Source: Acidobacteriota bacterium (GTDB taxonomy: Bacteria > Acidobacteriota > Terriglobia > 20CM-2-55-15). Taken from it: DNA of 32,786 nt. Position numbers and translations under genes: made by a program. A model generated the notes under the pieces. It saw nothing but the letters and a program-made list of their open reading frames with translations, made no database searches and had not been told where the DNA came from. Positions 1 to 8,079 of the stretch are shown here, one piece after another (within the stretch, counting starts at the first letter, position 1; every line of letters begins with the position of its first letter). The stretch is from positions 1-32,786 of the forward strand of contig JAJEDW010000325.1 in NCBI GenBank assembly GCA_022821265.1. The letters are read 5' to 3'.

Positions 1-564
1 GGGGGCGTCCACGGGCGGCTCCTCGGCGAGGTTCTCGTTCCACCACCGCTGGATTTCCTCGTAACCGATCAGGAACCGCGCTTTCAGGTCGAAGGGCGTC
101 AGCAACGACACGGCGCGCGAGCCGGCCAGGAAGTACGGCGACAACTGCGAGTCGCGGACCGCGGCGGTTCCGATTCCGAACGACGTCAGGCCCATGAAGA
201 TGACGGCCGCGATCAGCCACCCGCGCACCAGTCCGAACGCGCCTCCGAGCAGCCGGTCGAACCACTCGACATGAACCACCTGCATCGCCCGGTAGATCAG
301 CCAGATCCCGGCGAATCCGCCGGCGAGCACCGCGAGAAACAGGAACGCGAACCCGACGAACAGGGCCAGTTCCCGAGTCCGGACGACGCCTTCGATCAGG
401 CGCGCGGCGTCGTCGTGGAACCACGCGGCCAGGAACAGCGCGGCGACGACGGTGACCAGGCCCAGCACCTCGCGAAGCAGGCCGCGCATCGTGCTCATGA
501 CCGCGGAATAGGCCACGATGGCCAGGGCCAGCCAGTCCAGCAACGTCAGATCGAGAATCGACAT
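1..564 (-). CDS. cvpA: CvpA family inner-membrane protein (3' end beyond window)
   Basis: This reading frame is absent from the ORF track because it runs off the left edge. Reading the minus strand from the ATG at 564 gives 188 open codons starting MSILDLTLLDWLALAI. About four hydrophobic segments are visible, with the internal GGAFGLVRGW motif typical of the CvpA/colicin V production family between the third and fourth. Family members are roughly 160-200 residues, so only a short C-terminal tail is missing. CvpA proteins are inner-membrane proteins of poorly defined role, historically linked to colicin V export and envelope stress. The gene lies 34 bases downstream of purC on the same strand and is probably its co-transcript. 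The linkage of cvpA with a purine gene recalls the cvpA-purF pair of enterobacteria, although purC takes that place here. The family call is confident; the cellular role is not known from sequence. Confidence 0.85.
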   Translation of the reverse strand, partial: MSILDLTLLDWLALAIVAYSAVMSTMRGLLREVLGLVTVVAALFLAAWFHDDAARLIEGVVRTRELALFVGFAFLFLAVLAGGFAGIWLIYRAMQVVHVEWFDRLLGGAFGLVRGWLIAAVIFMGLTSFGIGTAAVRDSQLSPYFLAGSRAVSLLTPFDLKARFLIGYEEIQRWWNENLAEEPPVDAP

Positions 565-598
565 GCGCCCGTCCGGGCCCGATGTTAACAGACTTCGG

Positions 599-1480
599 CT
601 ACAACGCGCGGCCCGTCACCTGGCGGAACGCCTCCGCGTACCGCCGGCTGGTGCCTTCGACCACGTCGGCCGGCAACTCGGGTCCCGGGGGCCGCTTGTC
701 CCAGCCCACGGTCTCGACGTAGTCGCGGACGAACTGCTTGTCGAAAGACGGCTGGGACCGCCCCGGCGCGTACTGGTCCGCCGGCCAGAAGCGCGAGGAG
801 TCCGGCGTGAGCACCTCGTCGATGAGGGCCACGCGGCCGTCGATCAGGCCGAACTCGAACTTGGTGTCGCAGATGATGATGCCGCGCTCCAGCGCGTACG
901 CCGCGGCCTCGGTGTAGATCCGGAGCGACAGGTCCCGCAGCTCGCCGATCCGGTCCCGGCCGATAATGTCGGCGGCCTGGTCCTCGGATATGTTCTCGTC
1001 GTGCCCAGTCGTGGCCTTGGTCGACGGCGTGAAGATCGGCTCGGACAGCTTGACGGACTCCTCGAGTCCGGCGGGCAACGGAATGCCGCACACCGCGCCC
1101 GTCTTCCGGTAGTCCTTCCAGCCCGATCCGGTCAGGTAGCCACGGACGACGCACTCCACCGGGAACACCTCGGCGCGGCGGACCAGCATCGAACGCCCCT
1201 CGATGGCGTCCCGGTGCGGCTTCAGGTGCTCCGGGTACGCGTCGACGTCGCCGCTGACGACGTGGTTCGGCACGAGATCCTCGAAGCGCCGGAACCAGAA
1301 CCGGGACATCTGAGTAAGGACCTTCCCCTTGCCGGGGATCGGCGTCGGCAACACGACGTCGAACGCCGACAGCCGGTCGGTCGCTATGAACAGCAGCGTA
1401 TCCCCGAGATCGTAGATGTCGCGCACCTTCCCCCGGGCATGAAGCTTGACGCCCGGCAACTCCGTCTGCATGACCGCCAT
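599..1480 (-). CDS. purC: Phosphoribosylaminoimidazole-succinocarboxamide (SAICAR) synthase
   Basis: PurC joins CAIR and aspartate using ATP to form SAICAR in cytosolic de novo purine synthesis. The 293-aa product opens with a glycine-rich KVRDIYDLGD segment and carries the nucleotide-binding stretch RLSAFDVVLPTPIPGKG, the STKATTGHDENIS region and the signature DEVLTPDSSRFW. Its length matches the longer SAICAR synthase type (about 290-300 aa) rather than the compact 240-aa form. The ATG at 1480 is preceded by GGAGG at a suitable distance. The gene starts 31 bases after the smc stop codon and is followed by cvpA, suggesting a three-gene transcript. No unusual substitution was seen in the recognised motifs. 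Confidence 0.96.
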   Translation of the reverse strand: MAVMQTELPGVKLHARGKVRDIYDLGDTLLFIATDRLSAFDVVLPTPIPGKGKVLTQMSRFWFRRFEDLVPNHVVSGDVDAYPEHLKPHRDAIEGRSMLVRRAEVFPVECVVRGYLTGSGWKDYRKTGAVCGIPLPAGLEESVKLSEPIFTPSTKATTGHDENISEDQAADIIGRDRIGELRDLSLRIYTEAAAYALERGIIICDTKFEFGLIDGRVALIDEVLTPDSSRFWPADQYAPGRSQPSFDKQFVRDYVETVGWDKRPPGPELPADVVEGTSRRYAEAFRQVTGRAL

Positions 1481-1511
1481 GGAACCTGCCTCCGTGAAAC
1501 GATGGAAAATT

Positions 1512-4500
1512 TCAGTTCAACTGGACCGAGACCACGGACGAGACGCCGGCTTCTTCCATGGTCACGCCGTAGAGATGGCTGGCCGCCTCCATGGTCCGCT
1601 TGCTGTGAGTGATGACGATGAACTGCGTGTCGCGGCTCATCGCTTCGACGAGCTTGGCGAACCGTCCGACGTTGGCGTCGTCCAGGGGCGCGTCCACCTC
1701 GTCGAGGACGCAGAACGGGCTGGGCTTGAACCGGAACATCGCGATCAGAAGCGACAGCGCGGCCAGCGCCTTTTCCCCGCCCGAGAGCAGCAGCACGTTC
1801 TGCAGTTTCTTTCCGGGCGGCTGGGCGATGATCTCGATCCCGGCCTCCGCGTCCGAATCGGGGCCGTCCTCGATCAGCCGCAGCTCGCCGTGGCCGCCCC
1901 CGAACAGCTCGGCGAACGCTTCGGCGAACCGGGCGTTGATCGCGTCGAAGGCCTCGCCGAACTGCTTCTTCGAAACCCGGTCGATCTCCTCGATGGCCTC
2001 CGTCGTGTTGCGGATCGCGTCGAGAAGATCCTGGCGTTCCGCGCTCAGTTCCTCGAAGCGCCGGGCCGCCTCCTCGTACTCCTCCACCGCCATCGGGTTG
2101 ACGCTGCCGATCGAATCCAGCGTCCGGCGCAATTCCTGGCGTTCGGACTCGTACGCCGCCAGGGCCTTCTCATCGAGCGTCGCGAAGCCGTCCAGGCAGA
2201 CCGACTCGATGCTGTCGCCCAGCTCGATCCGGCATTCGTTGGTCAGGTTCTCGATAGCGGAAACGATTCCGTTCCGCTCGATCAGGAGATCGTTCTGCCT
2301 GTCCTTCCAGTCTTCCTGCGCCTTCCGCGCCGCGTCCCACTCCGATTCGGCCCCGCGCAGGTCTTCCCGCAGGCGCTCCAGATCCGCCGACGCGGTCTCG
2401 ATCCGCCGGCGCGCGTCGGCGGCCGTTCGCGTCAGGGTCTCCCGCCGCCCGCGCGCGTCGGCGATCTCCCGTTCCGCGTCGGCGCGGCTCGATGCGGCCT
2501 GGGCGATCTGTTCCTTCGTGCGCCGAAGCCGCGCCTCCAGCACCTCGGCTTCCGAGCCGAGCGCGGCCGCCTCTCCCGCGATGGCCCCTTTGCGCTCCTC
2601 CAGAACGGCCAGTTCCGAGCGCAGCCCCGCGGCCGCCGCCGCCAGCTTCTCCCCCGCCTCCTGAAGCCGGGCGCGGCTTCGCTGGCGCGACTCGATCTCG
2701 ACATCCAGGCCGGCCTTCTCCTCCCGGGCCGCCTCCAGCTCGCGGCGCGCCTCGGCCATCGCGCCCTCCATCTCCGCCCGTTCCGCGCGCAACCGCCGGG
2801 CCTCGGCCTCGCCCAGGCGCACGCGTTGCGCGGACCTCTCCAGGTCCCCGGCCAAGCCCCGGACACCGTGGTCCAGGCCCAGCGCCTCCTTCTCGGACTC
2901 CTGGAGCGCCGCGGCCAAGTGCGCGAACCGCGCGTCGAATTCCCCGACGCGGTCGCTCAACCGGGCCGCCTGCTTCGAGGCCGCTTCCGAAGCGGCCCGC
3001 GCGGCGTCGGCGCGCCGGTCCAGCTCGCGCATCTCGCGCTTGATCGACAACGGCCCGCGCGCCGAGCCGCCGCCCCACCGAATCACGCCGTCCCGCCCGC
3101 CCCCGCCGCCGCGCGGGGCTAACGTCGCGCCGGCATGCCGGCTCGACAGCTCCCAGGCCCGTTCCAGGTCGTCGACGACGTAGACGTCGTCCAGGCGGGG
3201 GGCGAAAGACCGCACGCGTTCGTCCAGCCGGACGATCCGCGAAACCGGAACCGCGCCGTCCATGGCGGCCGCCGGCGGCCGCGCCGGCTCGCCGCGTTCG
3301 AGGACCAGTAGATCGAGACGGCCGTGACCGGCTTCGCGTACGATCGCCAGCGCCCGGACGGCGTCGTCGAAGCGCTCCACCACGACGTATTGCAACTCGT
3401 CACGCAGCAGGTCTTCGACGACCGCCTCGTCGCCGGCGGCCACCTCGACGAAGTCGGCCACGATCCCGACCGGCGACCAGGCTTCCGCGCGGACGCGAGC
3501 GAAGAAGTCCTCGACCGACTCGCTGCCGTAGGCCCCGGCGATGGACAGTTCGCGGATGGCTTCCAGGCGGTGCCGCGCCGCCTGTTCCCGCGCCGCCGCG
3601 GCCGCCGCCTCGGCCTCGGCGGCATCCAGCGCGGCCCGCAACTCGCCCAGTTCGGCCTCCAACCCTTCGCGCTCCTCGGCCAGACGTCCGATTTCGGATC
3701 GTTTCGTGGACTGTTCGATCTCGACGTCCCGCAACCGCGCCCGGGCGGCCTCCAGCTCGCGCCGCGCCTCGTCCTCCTCCTCGCGAACCCGTACGGCCTG
3801 GACATCCAGGCGTCCCAGCATTTCCTCGTGGTTTTTCAGCCCGTTCCCCAGGCCGGCTTCCTTTCCGACGAGGTCGAACCGGCGGTTCCGCAACTGTTCG
3901 ATGGCCGCCTCCTCGTCCCGGCGGCGTTGGGAAGCCTCGTCCAGGTCGGACCCGCAAGCGGCGGCCTCGGCGCGGCGCTCGACGAGGCGCTCCTCCACCT
4001 CCTCGAGCCGGCCGCGGGCGTCCGCGATCGCCGAACGGCTCCGTTCGATTTCCCCGAGCACGCGTTCCTGTTCTTCCAGCAACTCGCGCGAGCGCCGTTC
4101 CTCGGACTCGGCCTGCTCGACGAGGTGCTCGATCCGCTGGGTCGTCTTCTGGAGATCCAGTTCCGTCGCCGTGCCGAGCTGCCGCGTTTCGTCCAACTTC
4201 GTCTCCGTGGCCTCCGTTTCGGCGCGCCGCCCCTGGATGCGCGCATCCAGGTCGGCGAGCCGCGCCTCCAGCGCCCGGCCCTCCCCATCGATGCCGGCCA
4301 GCGCCTCGGCCACGCGCTGTTCTCCGGCGACGAGCGCTTCCGCCCGGGTCGAGAACACCGCGGTCAGAACGTCGCGGAGACGGCGCCGGACTTCGCGATA
4401 TCGCCGGGCGCGTCCGGCCTGCCGGCGCAGCGAGTTTCGCTGGCGTTCGACCTCGACGAGGATGTCGTTCACTCGAGACAGGTTGTTTCGGGACGCTTCC

Positions 4501-5063
4501 AGCCGGGATTCGGCCAGCTTGCGCTTGGCGCGGAACCGCGTCACGCCGGCGGCCTCCTCGATCAGCATGCGGCGGTCCGACGGCTTCGCGGCGAGCAATT
4601 GCTCGATGCGGCCCTGCTCGATGATCGCGTAATGGTTCGGGCCGAGCCCGGTCCCCATGAAGACGTCCTGGATGTCGCGCAGTCGGCACGGGCGGCCGTT
4701 CAACATGTACCGGCTTTCGCCGGATCGGTACAGGCGGCGTTCGACGGCCAGTTCGGTCGGGCCCGGAGGCGGGCCCCCGTTGCTCGGCGCCGGCGCCTCG
4801 TCCAGCAACCGGACCGTGACCCGCGCCATGCCCAGCGGCGCGCGCTTGCCGGACCCGTTGAAGATGACGTCCTGCATCCTGGCGCCGCGCAGCATCCGGG
4901 GTTTCTGTTCCCCGAGAACCCAGGCGAGGGCGTCGGAAACGTTGCTCTTCCCGCACCCGTTGGGCCCGACGATCGCCGTGATCCCGTCCGGGTGGACGGC
5001 GATCTCCGCCTCGTCGTAGAAGGACTTGAAACCGTGGAGCTCGATCCGGCGCAGCTTCAGCAC
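1512..5063 (-). CDS. smc: Chromosome segregation ATPase SMC
   Basis: SMC dimers, with ScpA and ScpB, compact and resolve replicated chromosomes. The 1183-aa length is standard for the family. The N-terminal head has Walker A (VGPNGCGKSN, residues 32-41). Two long charged Ala/Glu/Arg-rich coiled coils flank a globular hinge at about residues 515-665. The C-terminal head carries the ABC signature LLSGGEKALAALSLL and Walker B CVLDEVDAPLDD. The start is GTG at 5063, preceded by GAGGG five to six bases upstream. The frame stays open throughout. scpA and scpB are not in the window. It appears to be the first gene of the smc-purC-cvpA run. Many antisense open frames across it are composition artefacts of GC-rich DNA. 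Confidence 0.97.
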   Translation of the reverse strand: MLKLRRIELHGFKSFYDEAEIAVHPDGITAIVGPNGCGKSNVSDALAWVLGEQKPRMLRGARMQDVIFNGSGKRAPLGMARVTVRLLDEAPAPSNGGPPPGPTELAVERRLYRSGESRYMLNGRPCRLRDIQDVFMGTGLGPNHYAIIEQGRIEQLLAAKPSDRRMLIEEAAGVTRFRAKRKLAESRLEASRNNLSRVNDILVEVERQRNSLRRQAGRARRYREVRRRLRDVLTAVFSTRAEALVAGEQRVAEALAGIDGEGRALEARLADLDARIQGRRAETEATETKLDETRQLGTATELDLQKTTQRIEHLVEQAESEERRSRELLEEQERVLGEIERSRSAIADARGRLEEVEERLVERRAEAAACGSDLDEASQRRRDEEAAIEQLRNRRFDLVGKEAGLGNGLKNHEEMLGRLDVQAVRVREEEDEARRELEAARARLRDVEIEQSTKRSEIGRLAEEREGLEAELGELRAALDAAEAEAAAAAAREQAARHRLEAIRELSIAGAYGSESVEDFFARVRAEAWSPVGIVADFVEVAAGDEAVVEDLLRDELQYVVVERFDDAVRALAIVREAGHGRLDLLVLERGEPARPPAAAMDGAVPVSRIVRLDERVRSFAPRLDDVYVVDDLERAWELSSRHAGATLAPRGGGGGRDGVIRWGGGSARGPLSIKREMRELDRRADAARAASEAASKQAARLSDRVGEFDARFAHLAAALQESEKEALGLDHGVRGLAGDLERSAQRVRLGEAEARRLRAERAEMEGAMAEARRELEAAREEKAGLDVEIESRQRSRARLQEAGEKLAAAAAGLRSELAVLEERKGAIAGEAAALGSEAEVLEARLRRTKEQIAQAASSRADAEREIADARGRRETLTRTAADARRRIETASADLERLREDLRGAESEWDAARKAQEDWKDRQNDLLIERNGIVSAIENLTNECRIELGDSIESVCLDGFATLDEKALAAYESERQELRRTLDSIGSVNPMAVEEYEEAARRFEELSAERQDLLDAIRNTTEAIEEIDRVSKKQFGEAFDAINARFAEAFAELFGGGHGELRLIEDGPDSDAEAGIEIIAQPPGKKLQNVLLLSGGEKALAALSLLIAMFRFKPSPFCVLDEVDAPLDDANVGRFAKLVEAMSRDTQFIVITHSKRTMEAASHLYGVTMEEAGVSSVVSVQLN

Positions 5064-5252
5064 GCAACCCTCGCGTTCACGATATCCTCAGGGTTGGAGC
5101 GCCGTGGCGGACACTCCGACCCCAACAGGATCTCACTCGGCCAGACAAATCGGGTCCCTATTCCCGATCTACCGTGTATATGACTTAGAATCAGCACCAT
5201 AGATGTTTATCCTGAATGTTTTGATCGAGGATTGGCCCCGCGGCCCGCGTTC
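5064..5252. other. Divergent intergenic region between smc and the ATL gene
   Basis: This 189-base stretch separates two divergent genes and is visibly more AT-rich than its surroundings in the middle (around 5160-5225). It should hold promoters for both strands. TAGAAT at 5186-5191 on the plus strand and TATACA, read on the minus strand near 5178, are -10-like. Neither has a convincing -35 partner, so no promoter is assigned. The GAGGG that serves smc is at its left edge. Confidence 0.4.
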
Positions 5253-5603
5253 ATGACCCGCCGCCCCGGAGCCCCGACGCGCGGCGGAACGACACGACGC
5301 GCGCGCATCCACGCCGTCGTCGCCCAGATCCCGCGCGGACGCGTCGCCAGCTATGGGCAGATCGCCGGCCTGGCCGGACTGCCCGGCCGGGCCCGGCAGG
5401 TCGGCTACGCGCTGGCCGCGCTGCCCGAGGCGACCCCCGTCCCGTGGCACCGCGTGGTCAACGCCCGGGGGGAGATCAGCACGCGCGCGCGGACCGGTTC
5501 CGAGGGCGCGCAACGGCGCCTCCTCGAGGGCGAGGGCGTCGCCTTCGACTCGACGGGACGCATTCCGATGGACCGTTTCCGGTGGAGGTCCGGCCTGCTA
5601 TAG
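5253..5603 (+). CDS. Alkyltransferase-like (ATL) DNA repair protein, MGMT family
   Basis: The product has the fold signature of the O6-methylguanine-DNA methyltransferase C-terminal domain: IPRGRVASYGQIA, the helix-turn-helix GLPGRARQVGYAL, and PWHRVVNARGEIS. In true MGMT the active-site motif is PCHR; here the cysteine is Trp. That substitution is characteristic of ATL proteins, which bind O6-alkylguanine and channel it to nucleotide excision repair without transferring the alkyl group. At about 116 aa it lacks the N-terminal MGMT domain, as ATL proteins do. The ORF track begins at TTG 5232, but ATG 5253 fits the family start better. The frame ends at 5603, and its last codons overlap the -10 box of the next gene. 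The family call is firm; the function is inferred from known ATLs. Confidence 0.88.
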   Translation: MTRRPGAPTRGGTTRRARIHAVVAQIPRGRVASYGQIAGLAGLPGRARQVGYALAALPEATPVPWHRVVNARGEISTRARTGSEGAQRRLLEGEGVAFDSTGRIPMDRFRWRSGLL

Positions 5604-5612
5604 TGACCTCGG
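5596..5612 (+). promoter_or_regulatory. Extended -10 promoter just upstream of the Rrf2 gene
   Basis: TGC followed by TATAGT (5599-5604) forms an extended -10 element ending eight bases before the ATG at 5613. Transcription would begin about 5611, leaving almost no leader. The box overlaps the stop codon of the upstream ATL gene. No good -35 is visible, as is usual with extended -10 promoters. Confidence 0.6.
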
Positions 5613-6038
5613 ATGAAGATTTCCGCCAAGGACGAGTACGCGTGCCTGGCCGTGCTGGAGCTGGCGCTTCACTACGATCCCGACGTGCCGATCCGGGTTC
5701 AGGACATCGCCGAACGCCAGCGCATACCGGTCAAGTTCCTGTTCCAGATCATGCAGGCGCTGAAGCGCGTGGATATCGTTCGCAGCAAGCGCGGCACCGA
5801 CGGCGGCTACGTCCTGGCCCGCCCGCCCGCCGACATCACGGTCGGCGACGTGCTGGAGAGCATCAGCGGACCCTTCGTTCAACTTTCGTCCAACCGCAAC
5901 GGCGGCAACGCGCACCAGCTCGAGCCGATCTGGAACGACGTCGGCTCCGCGATCGGCGCCGTGCTCCACGACGTCAGCTTCGCGTCCCTCGTCCAGCAGG
6001 CGCGCGCGCGGGAGCGCCAGGTCATGTATCACATATAG
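5613..6038 (+). CDS. Rrf2 family transcriptional regulator
   Basis: This 141-aa protein starts MKISAKDEYACLAVLELAL and has the Rrf2 winged-helix layout: recognition region IPVKFLFQIMQALKR, then the wing GTDGGYVLARPPADITVGDVLE. The C-terminal part lacks the three-cysteine cluster that IscR and NsrR use to hold an iron-sulfur cluster; the only cysteine is near the N terminus. It is therefore more like cluster-free Rrf2 regulators such as CymR, and its signal cannot be predicted. It sits between the ATL repair gene and an exported cyclophilin and may regulate its own near-leaderless promoter. The family call is confident; targets and effector are unknown. Confidence 0.9.
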   Translation: MKISAKDEYACLAVLELALHYDPDVPIRVQDIAERQRIPVKFLFQIMQALKRVDIVRSKRGTDGGYVLARPPADITVGDVLESISGPFVQLSSNRNGGNAHQLEPIWNDVGSAIGAVLHDVSFASLVQQARARERQVMYHI

Positions 6039-6062
6039 TTGTCCAGATGGGGAGGCCGCGCG

Positions 6063-7145
6063 ATGACGTCTGCCCTAGCGACGTTCCTTCTGCTGAGTCC
6101 CGCCGCGCAGGACATCCTCGACGCGAGCGAGATCCGCGCCGTGGTCTCGACCACGGCCGGCGACTTCGCGATCGAATTCTACGCCGACCGGGCCCCGAAC
6201 CACGTCGCCCACTTCATCCGCCTGGTCGAGGAAGGCTACTACGACCGGACCACGTTCCACAGCGTGTTCGAGCACGGCCTCATCCAGGGCGGCGACCCGT
6301 ACACGCGCGATCCCGAACGGCGTGACGAGTACGGGACGGGCGGTTTCAACCTGGGCCTGGAAACCGAGTTCTCCGACATCGAGTTCACGGCCGGAACCGT
6401 TGCGGCCACGCTCCTGCCCGGGCTTCCGTCCAGCGCCGGCGCCCAGTTCTTCGTCTGTATCGGCGACCAGCCCCAGTTCACCGGCCAGTACACGGCCTTC
6501 GCCCGGGTCGTCGACGGGCTGGACGTCGTCGACGGCATCTCCTCCACGCCGGTCGACGAGGGCGCCATCGCCCTGGAACGCGTCGAGATCACCGGGATCA
6601 CGCTCGGACCGATTCCCCCGCCCCCGGTGCCGCCGTTCACGACCGAAACCGACGAGGAGCTGGGCGATCACCGGGTGGTGATGGAAACCGCGCTCGGCGA
6701 CGTCGTCGTGGAGTTCTTCCCCGAGGCGGCGCCCGCAACGGTCCGGCACTTCCTCCGGCTCGCGGCCCTGGGCGTCTACGACGACACGGCCATCCATCGC
6801 GTCGCGCCGGGCTTCGTCATCCAGGGGGGCGATCTGAACACGCGGATCGGAACGTACTCGTCGGAGGCGGCGCCCTGGGTGGTCCCGATCCCGGCCGAGT
6901 TGAGCGACATACCGCACGTCGCCGGCATCGTCTCGATGGCGCGGGGAGAAGAGATCGACAGCGCGCTCACGTCGTTCTTCATCGTCCTCGGGGACCAGCC
7001 CGTCCTCGACAACGTGTACACGGTGTTCGGCCGGGTGACGGAGGGCATGGACGTCGTCGAGCGGATCGCGGCCGTCGAGACCGAGGGCGAGACCCCCGTC
7101 GAGCGGGTGGACGTCTACGCGATGCGCGTCGAGCGCATGAACTGA
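6063..7145 (+). CDS. Exported tandem-domain cyclophilin-type peptidyl-prolyl isomerase
   Basis: The ATG at 6063 is preceded by a strong GGGGAGG seven bases upstream and is preferred to the TTG at 6039 in the track. The 360-aa product has a short hydrophobic N terminus (ALATFLLLSPAAQ) consistent with export, then two cyclophilin domains at about residues 25-185 and 205-358 joined by a proline-rich linker. Domain 2 keeps the catalytic segment IHRVAPGFVIQGGD. Domain 1 reads FHSVFEHGLIQGGD, with Ser where cyclophilins have the catalytic Arg, so it may be a binding rather than catalytic domain. Both domains retain an FF core segment (AQFFVCIGD and TSFFIVLGD). The likely role is folding of periplasmic or surface proteins. 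Its end overlaps the end of the convergent HAD gene by 31 bases. Confidence 0.92.
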   Translation: MTSALATFLLLSPAAQDILDASEIRAVVSTTAGDFAIEFYADRAPNHVAHFIRLVEEGYYDRTTFHSVFEHGLIQGGDPYTRDPERRDEYGTGGFNLGLETEFSDIEFTAGTVAATLLPGLPSSAGAQFFVCIGDQPQFTGQYTAFARVVDGLDVVDGISSTPVDEGAIALERVEITGITLGPIPPPPVPPFTTETDEELGDHRVVMETALGDVVVEFFPEAAPATVRHFLRLAALGVYDDTAIHRVAPGFVIQGGDLNTRIGTYSSEAAPWVVPIPAELSDIPHVAGIVSMARGEEIDSALTSFFIVLGDQPVLDNVYTVFGRVTEGMDVVERIAAVETEGETPVERVDVYAMRVERMN

Positions 7146-7810
7146 TCCCGCCCGGTCGAGAAGTCCCGGATCACCAGGTGCGCGCCGGCCGCGCTGAGCT
7201 GGTCGACGGTGTGGGCGCCGGTGGCGACCGCCACGGTCCGAAAACCCGCCCGGCGGCCGGCGTCGACGTCGCGCGGGGTGTCGCCGATCACGAACGTCCG
7301 GTCCGGGGCGAACTCCCGGCCCGACCATTCCGCGGCCCGCCGCGCGGCCGCGCGCACCACGTCCAGGCGATGCTCGGAAATCCCGCCGAAGCCGCCGAAC
7401 GGAAAGTACGCGTTCAGTCCGCCCCGCTCCAGCTTGATGCGGGCGCCGGCCTCCACGTTGCCGGTCGCCAGGCCCTGGACCACGTCGTCGAGCGCGTCCA
7501 GCTCGGCGAGGATCCCGCCCACTCCGGGCAGCACGGCGTAACGCTCCGAGGCGCGCACCTCCTCGGCCACGTACTCGACGTAGCGCGCCAGGATCCGGTC
7601 GACGGCGCCGGCCGCCCCCGCACCGCCATCCATCCCGTGCCGGGCGCACACCTCGCGAATGATCGCCGGATCGGTCTTGCCCTGGGGCGCGACGCGCGCC
7701 ATCGCGCCGTCCCATCCGTACACCTCGCGGAAGGCCCGATCGAGCGCGCGGATGCCGGCGCCGCCGGTCGTGACCAGCGTCAGGTCCACGTCCCAGAGCA
7801 GCAGCTTCAT
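7115..7810 (-). CDS. HAD superfamily (subfamily IA) phosphatase
   Basis: This 231-aa cytosolic hydrolase has motif I LLWDVDLTLV with both catalytic aspartates, motif II around ATGNVEAG, and motif IV VIGDTPRDVDAG. A helical cap lies between motifs I and II. The normal DxDGT is DVDLT here, an uncommon Gly-to-Leu change that leaves both acids in place. The start is ATG 7810 or ATG 7816 (adding Met-Pro); the track's longer version adds a low-complexity extension. The architecture resembles phosphoglycolate phosphatase and other small-molecule phosphatases, but the substrate cannot be fixed. Its 3' end overlaps that of the cyclophilin gene tail to tail. Confidence 0.88.
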   Translation of the reverse strand: MKLLLWDVDLTLVTTGGAGIRALDRAFREVYGWDGAMARVAPQGKTDPAIIREVCARHGMDGGAGAAGAVDRILARYVEYVAEEVRASERYAVLPGVGGILAELDALDDVVQGLATGNVEAGARIKLERGGLNAYFPFGGFGGISEHRLDVVRAAARRAAEWSGREFAPDRTFVIGDTPRDVDAGRRAGFRTVAVATGAHTVDQLSAAGAHLVIRDFSTGRDQFMRSTRIA

Positions 7811-7938
7811 GGGCATCCATTGTGGACCGGAACGGACGCGAGCCTCAACCGGCCGCCGCGGGGCCGTCCGCGATCCGTTCCCCAAACCGCCGTCTTGATC
7901 TATCCTGTGGTACGCACGGTCCAACGGAGGCGCGCCCG

Positions 7939-8079
7939 ATGGAAACGGATCCGGTCTGCCTGATGCCCATTGACGCGGCGGCGGCCGCGTTCACGATGGA
8001 GTACAAGGGACGCGAATACTGCTTCTGCTCGGCGGGATGTTACGACAAGTTCAAGCGGAATCCGAAAGACTACGTTTGA
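7939..8079 (+). CDS. YHS domain metal-binding microprotein (46 aa)
   Basis: The ATG at 7939 follows GGAGG by eight bases, so the true protein is only 46 aa; the track extends it wrongly upstream. It is essentially one YHS domain: DPVCLMPID at the start, then EYCFCSAGCYDKFKRNP. These cysteines match the TRASH/YHS pattern found in heavy-metal sensors and at the ends of copper ATPases, where it binds metal. The stop codon TGA overlaps a TTG start of the next gene (TTGA), implying coupled translation with the acyltransferase. The likely role is a small soluble metal-binding protein or chaperone. The metal and the reason for the coupling are unknown. Confidence 0.88.
   Translation: METDPVCLMPIDAAAAAFTMEYKGREYCFCSAGCYDKFKRNPKDYV

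Noticed and set aside
5232-5252. TTG start for the alkyltransferase-like protein
   Set aside because: A GAGG lies only two bases away, too close to be used, and the ATG at 5253 fits the family start.
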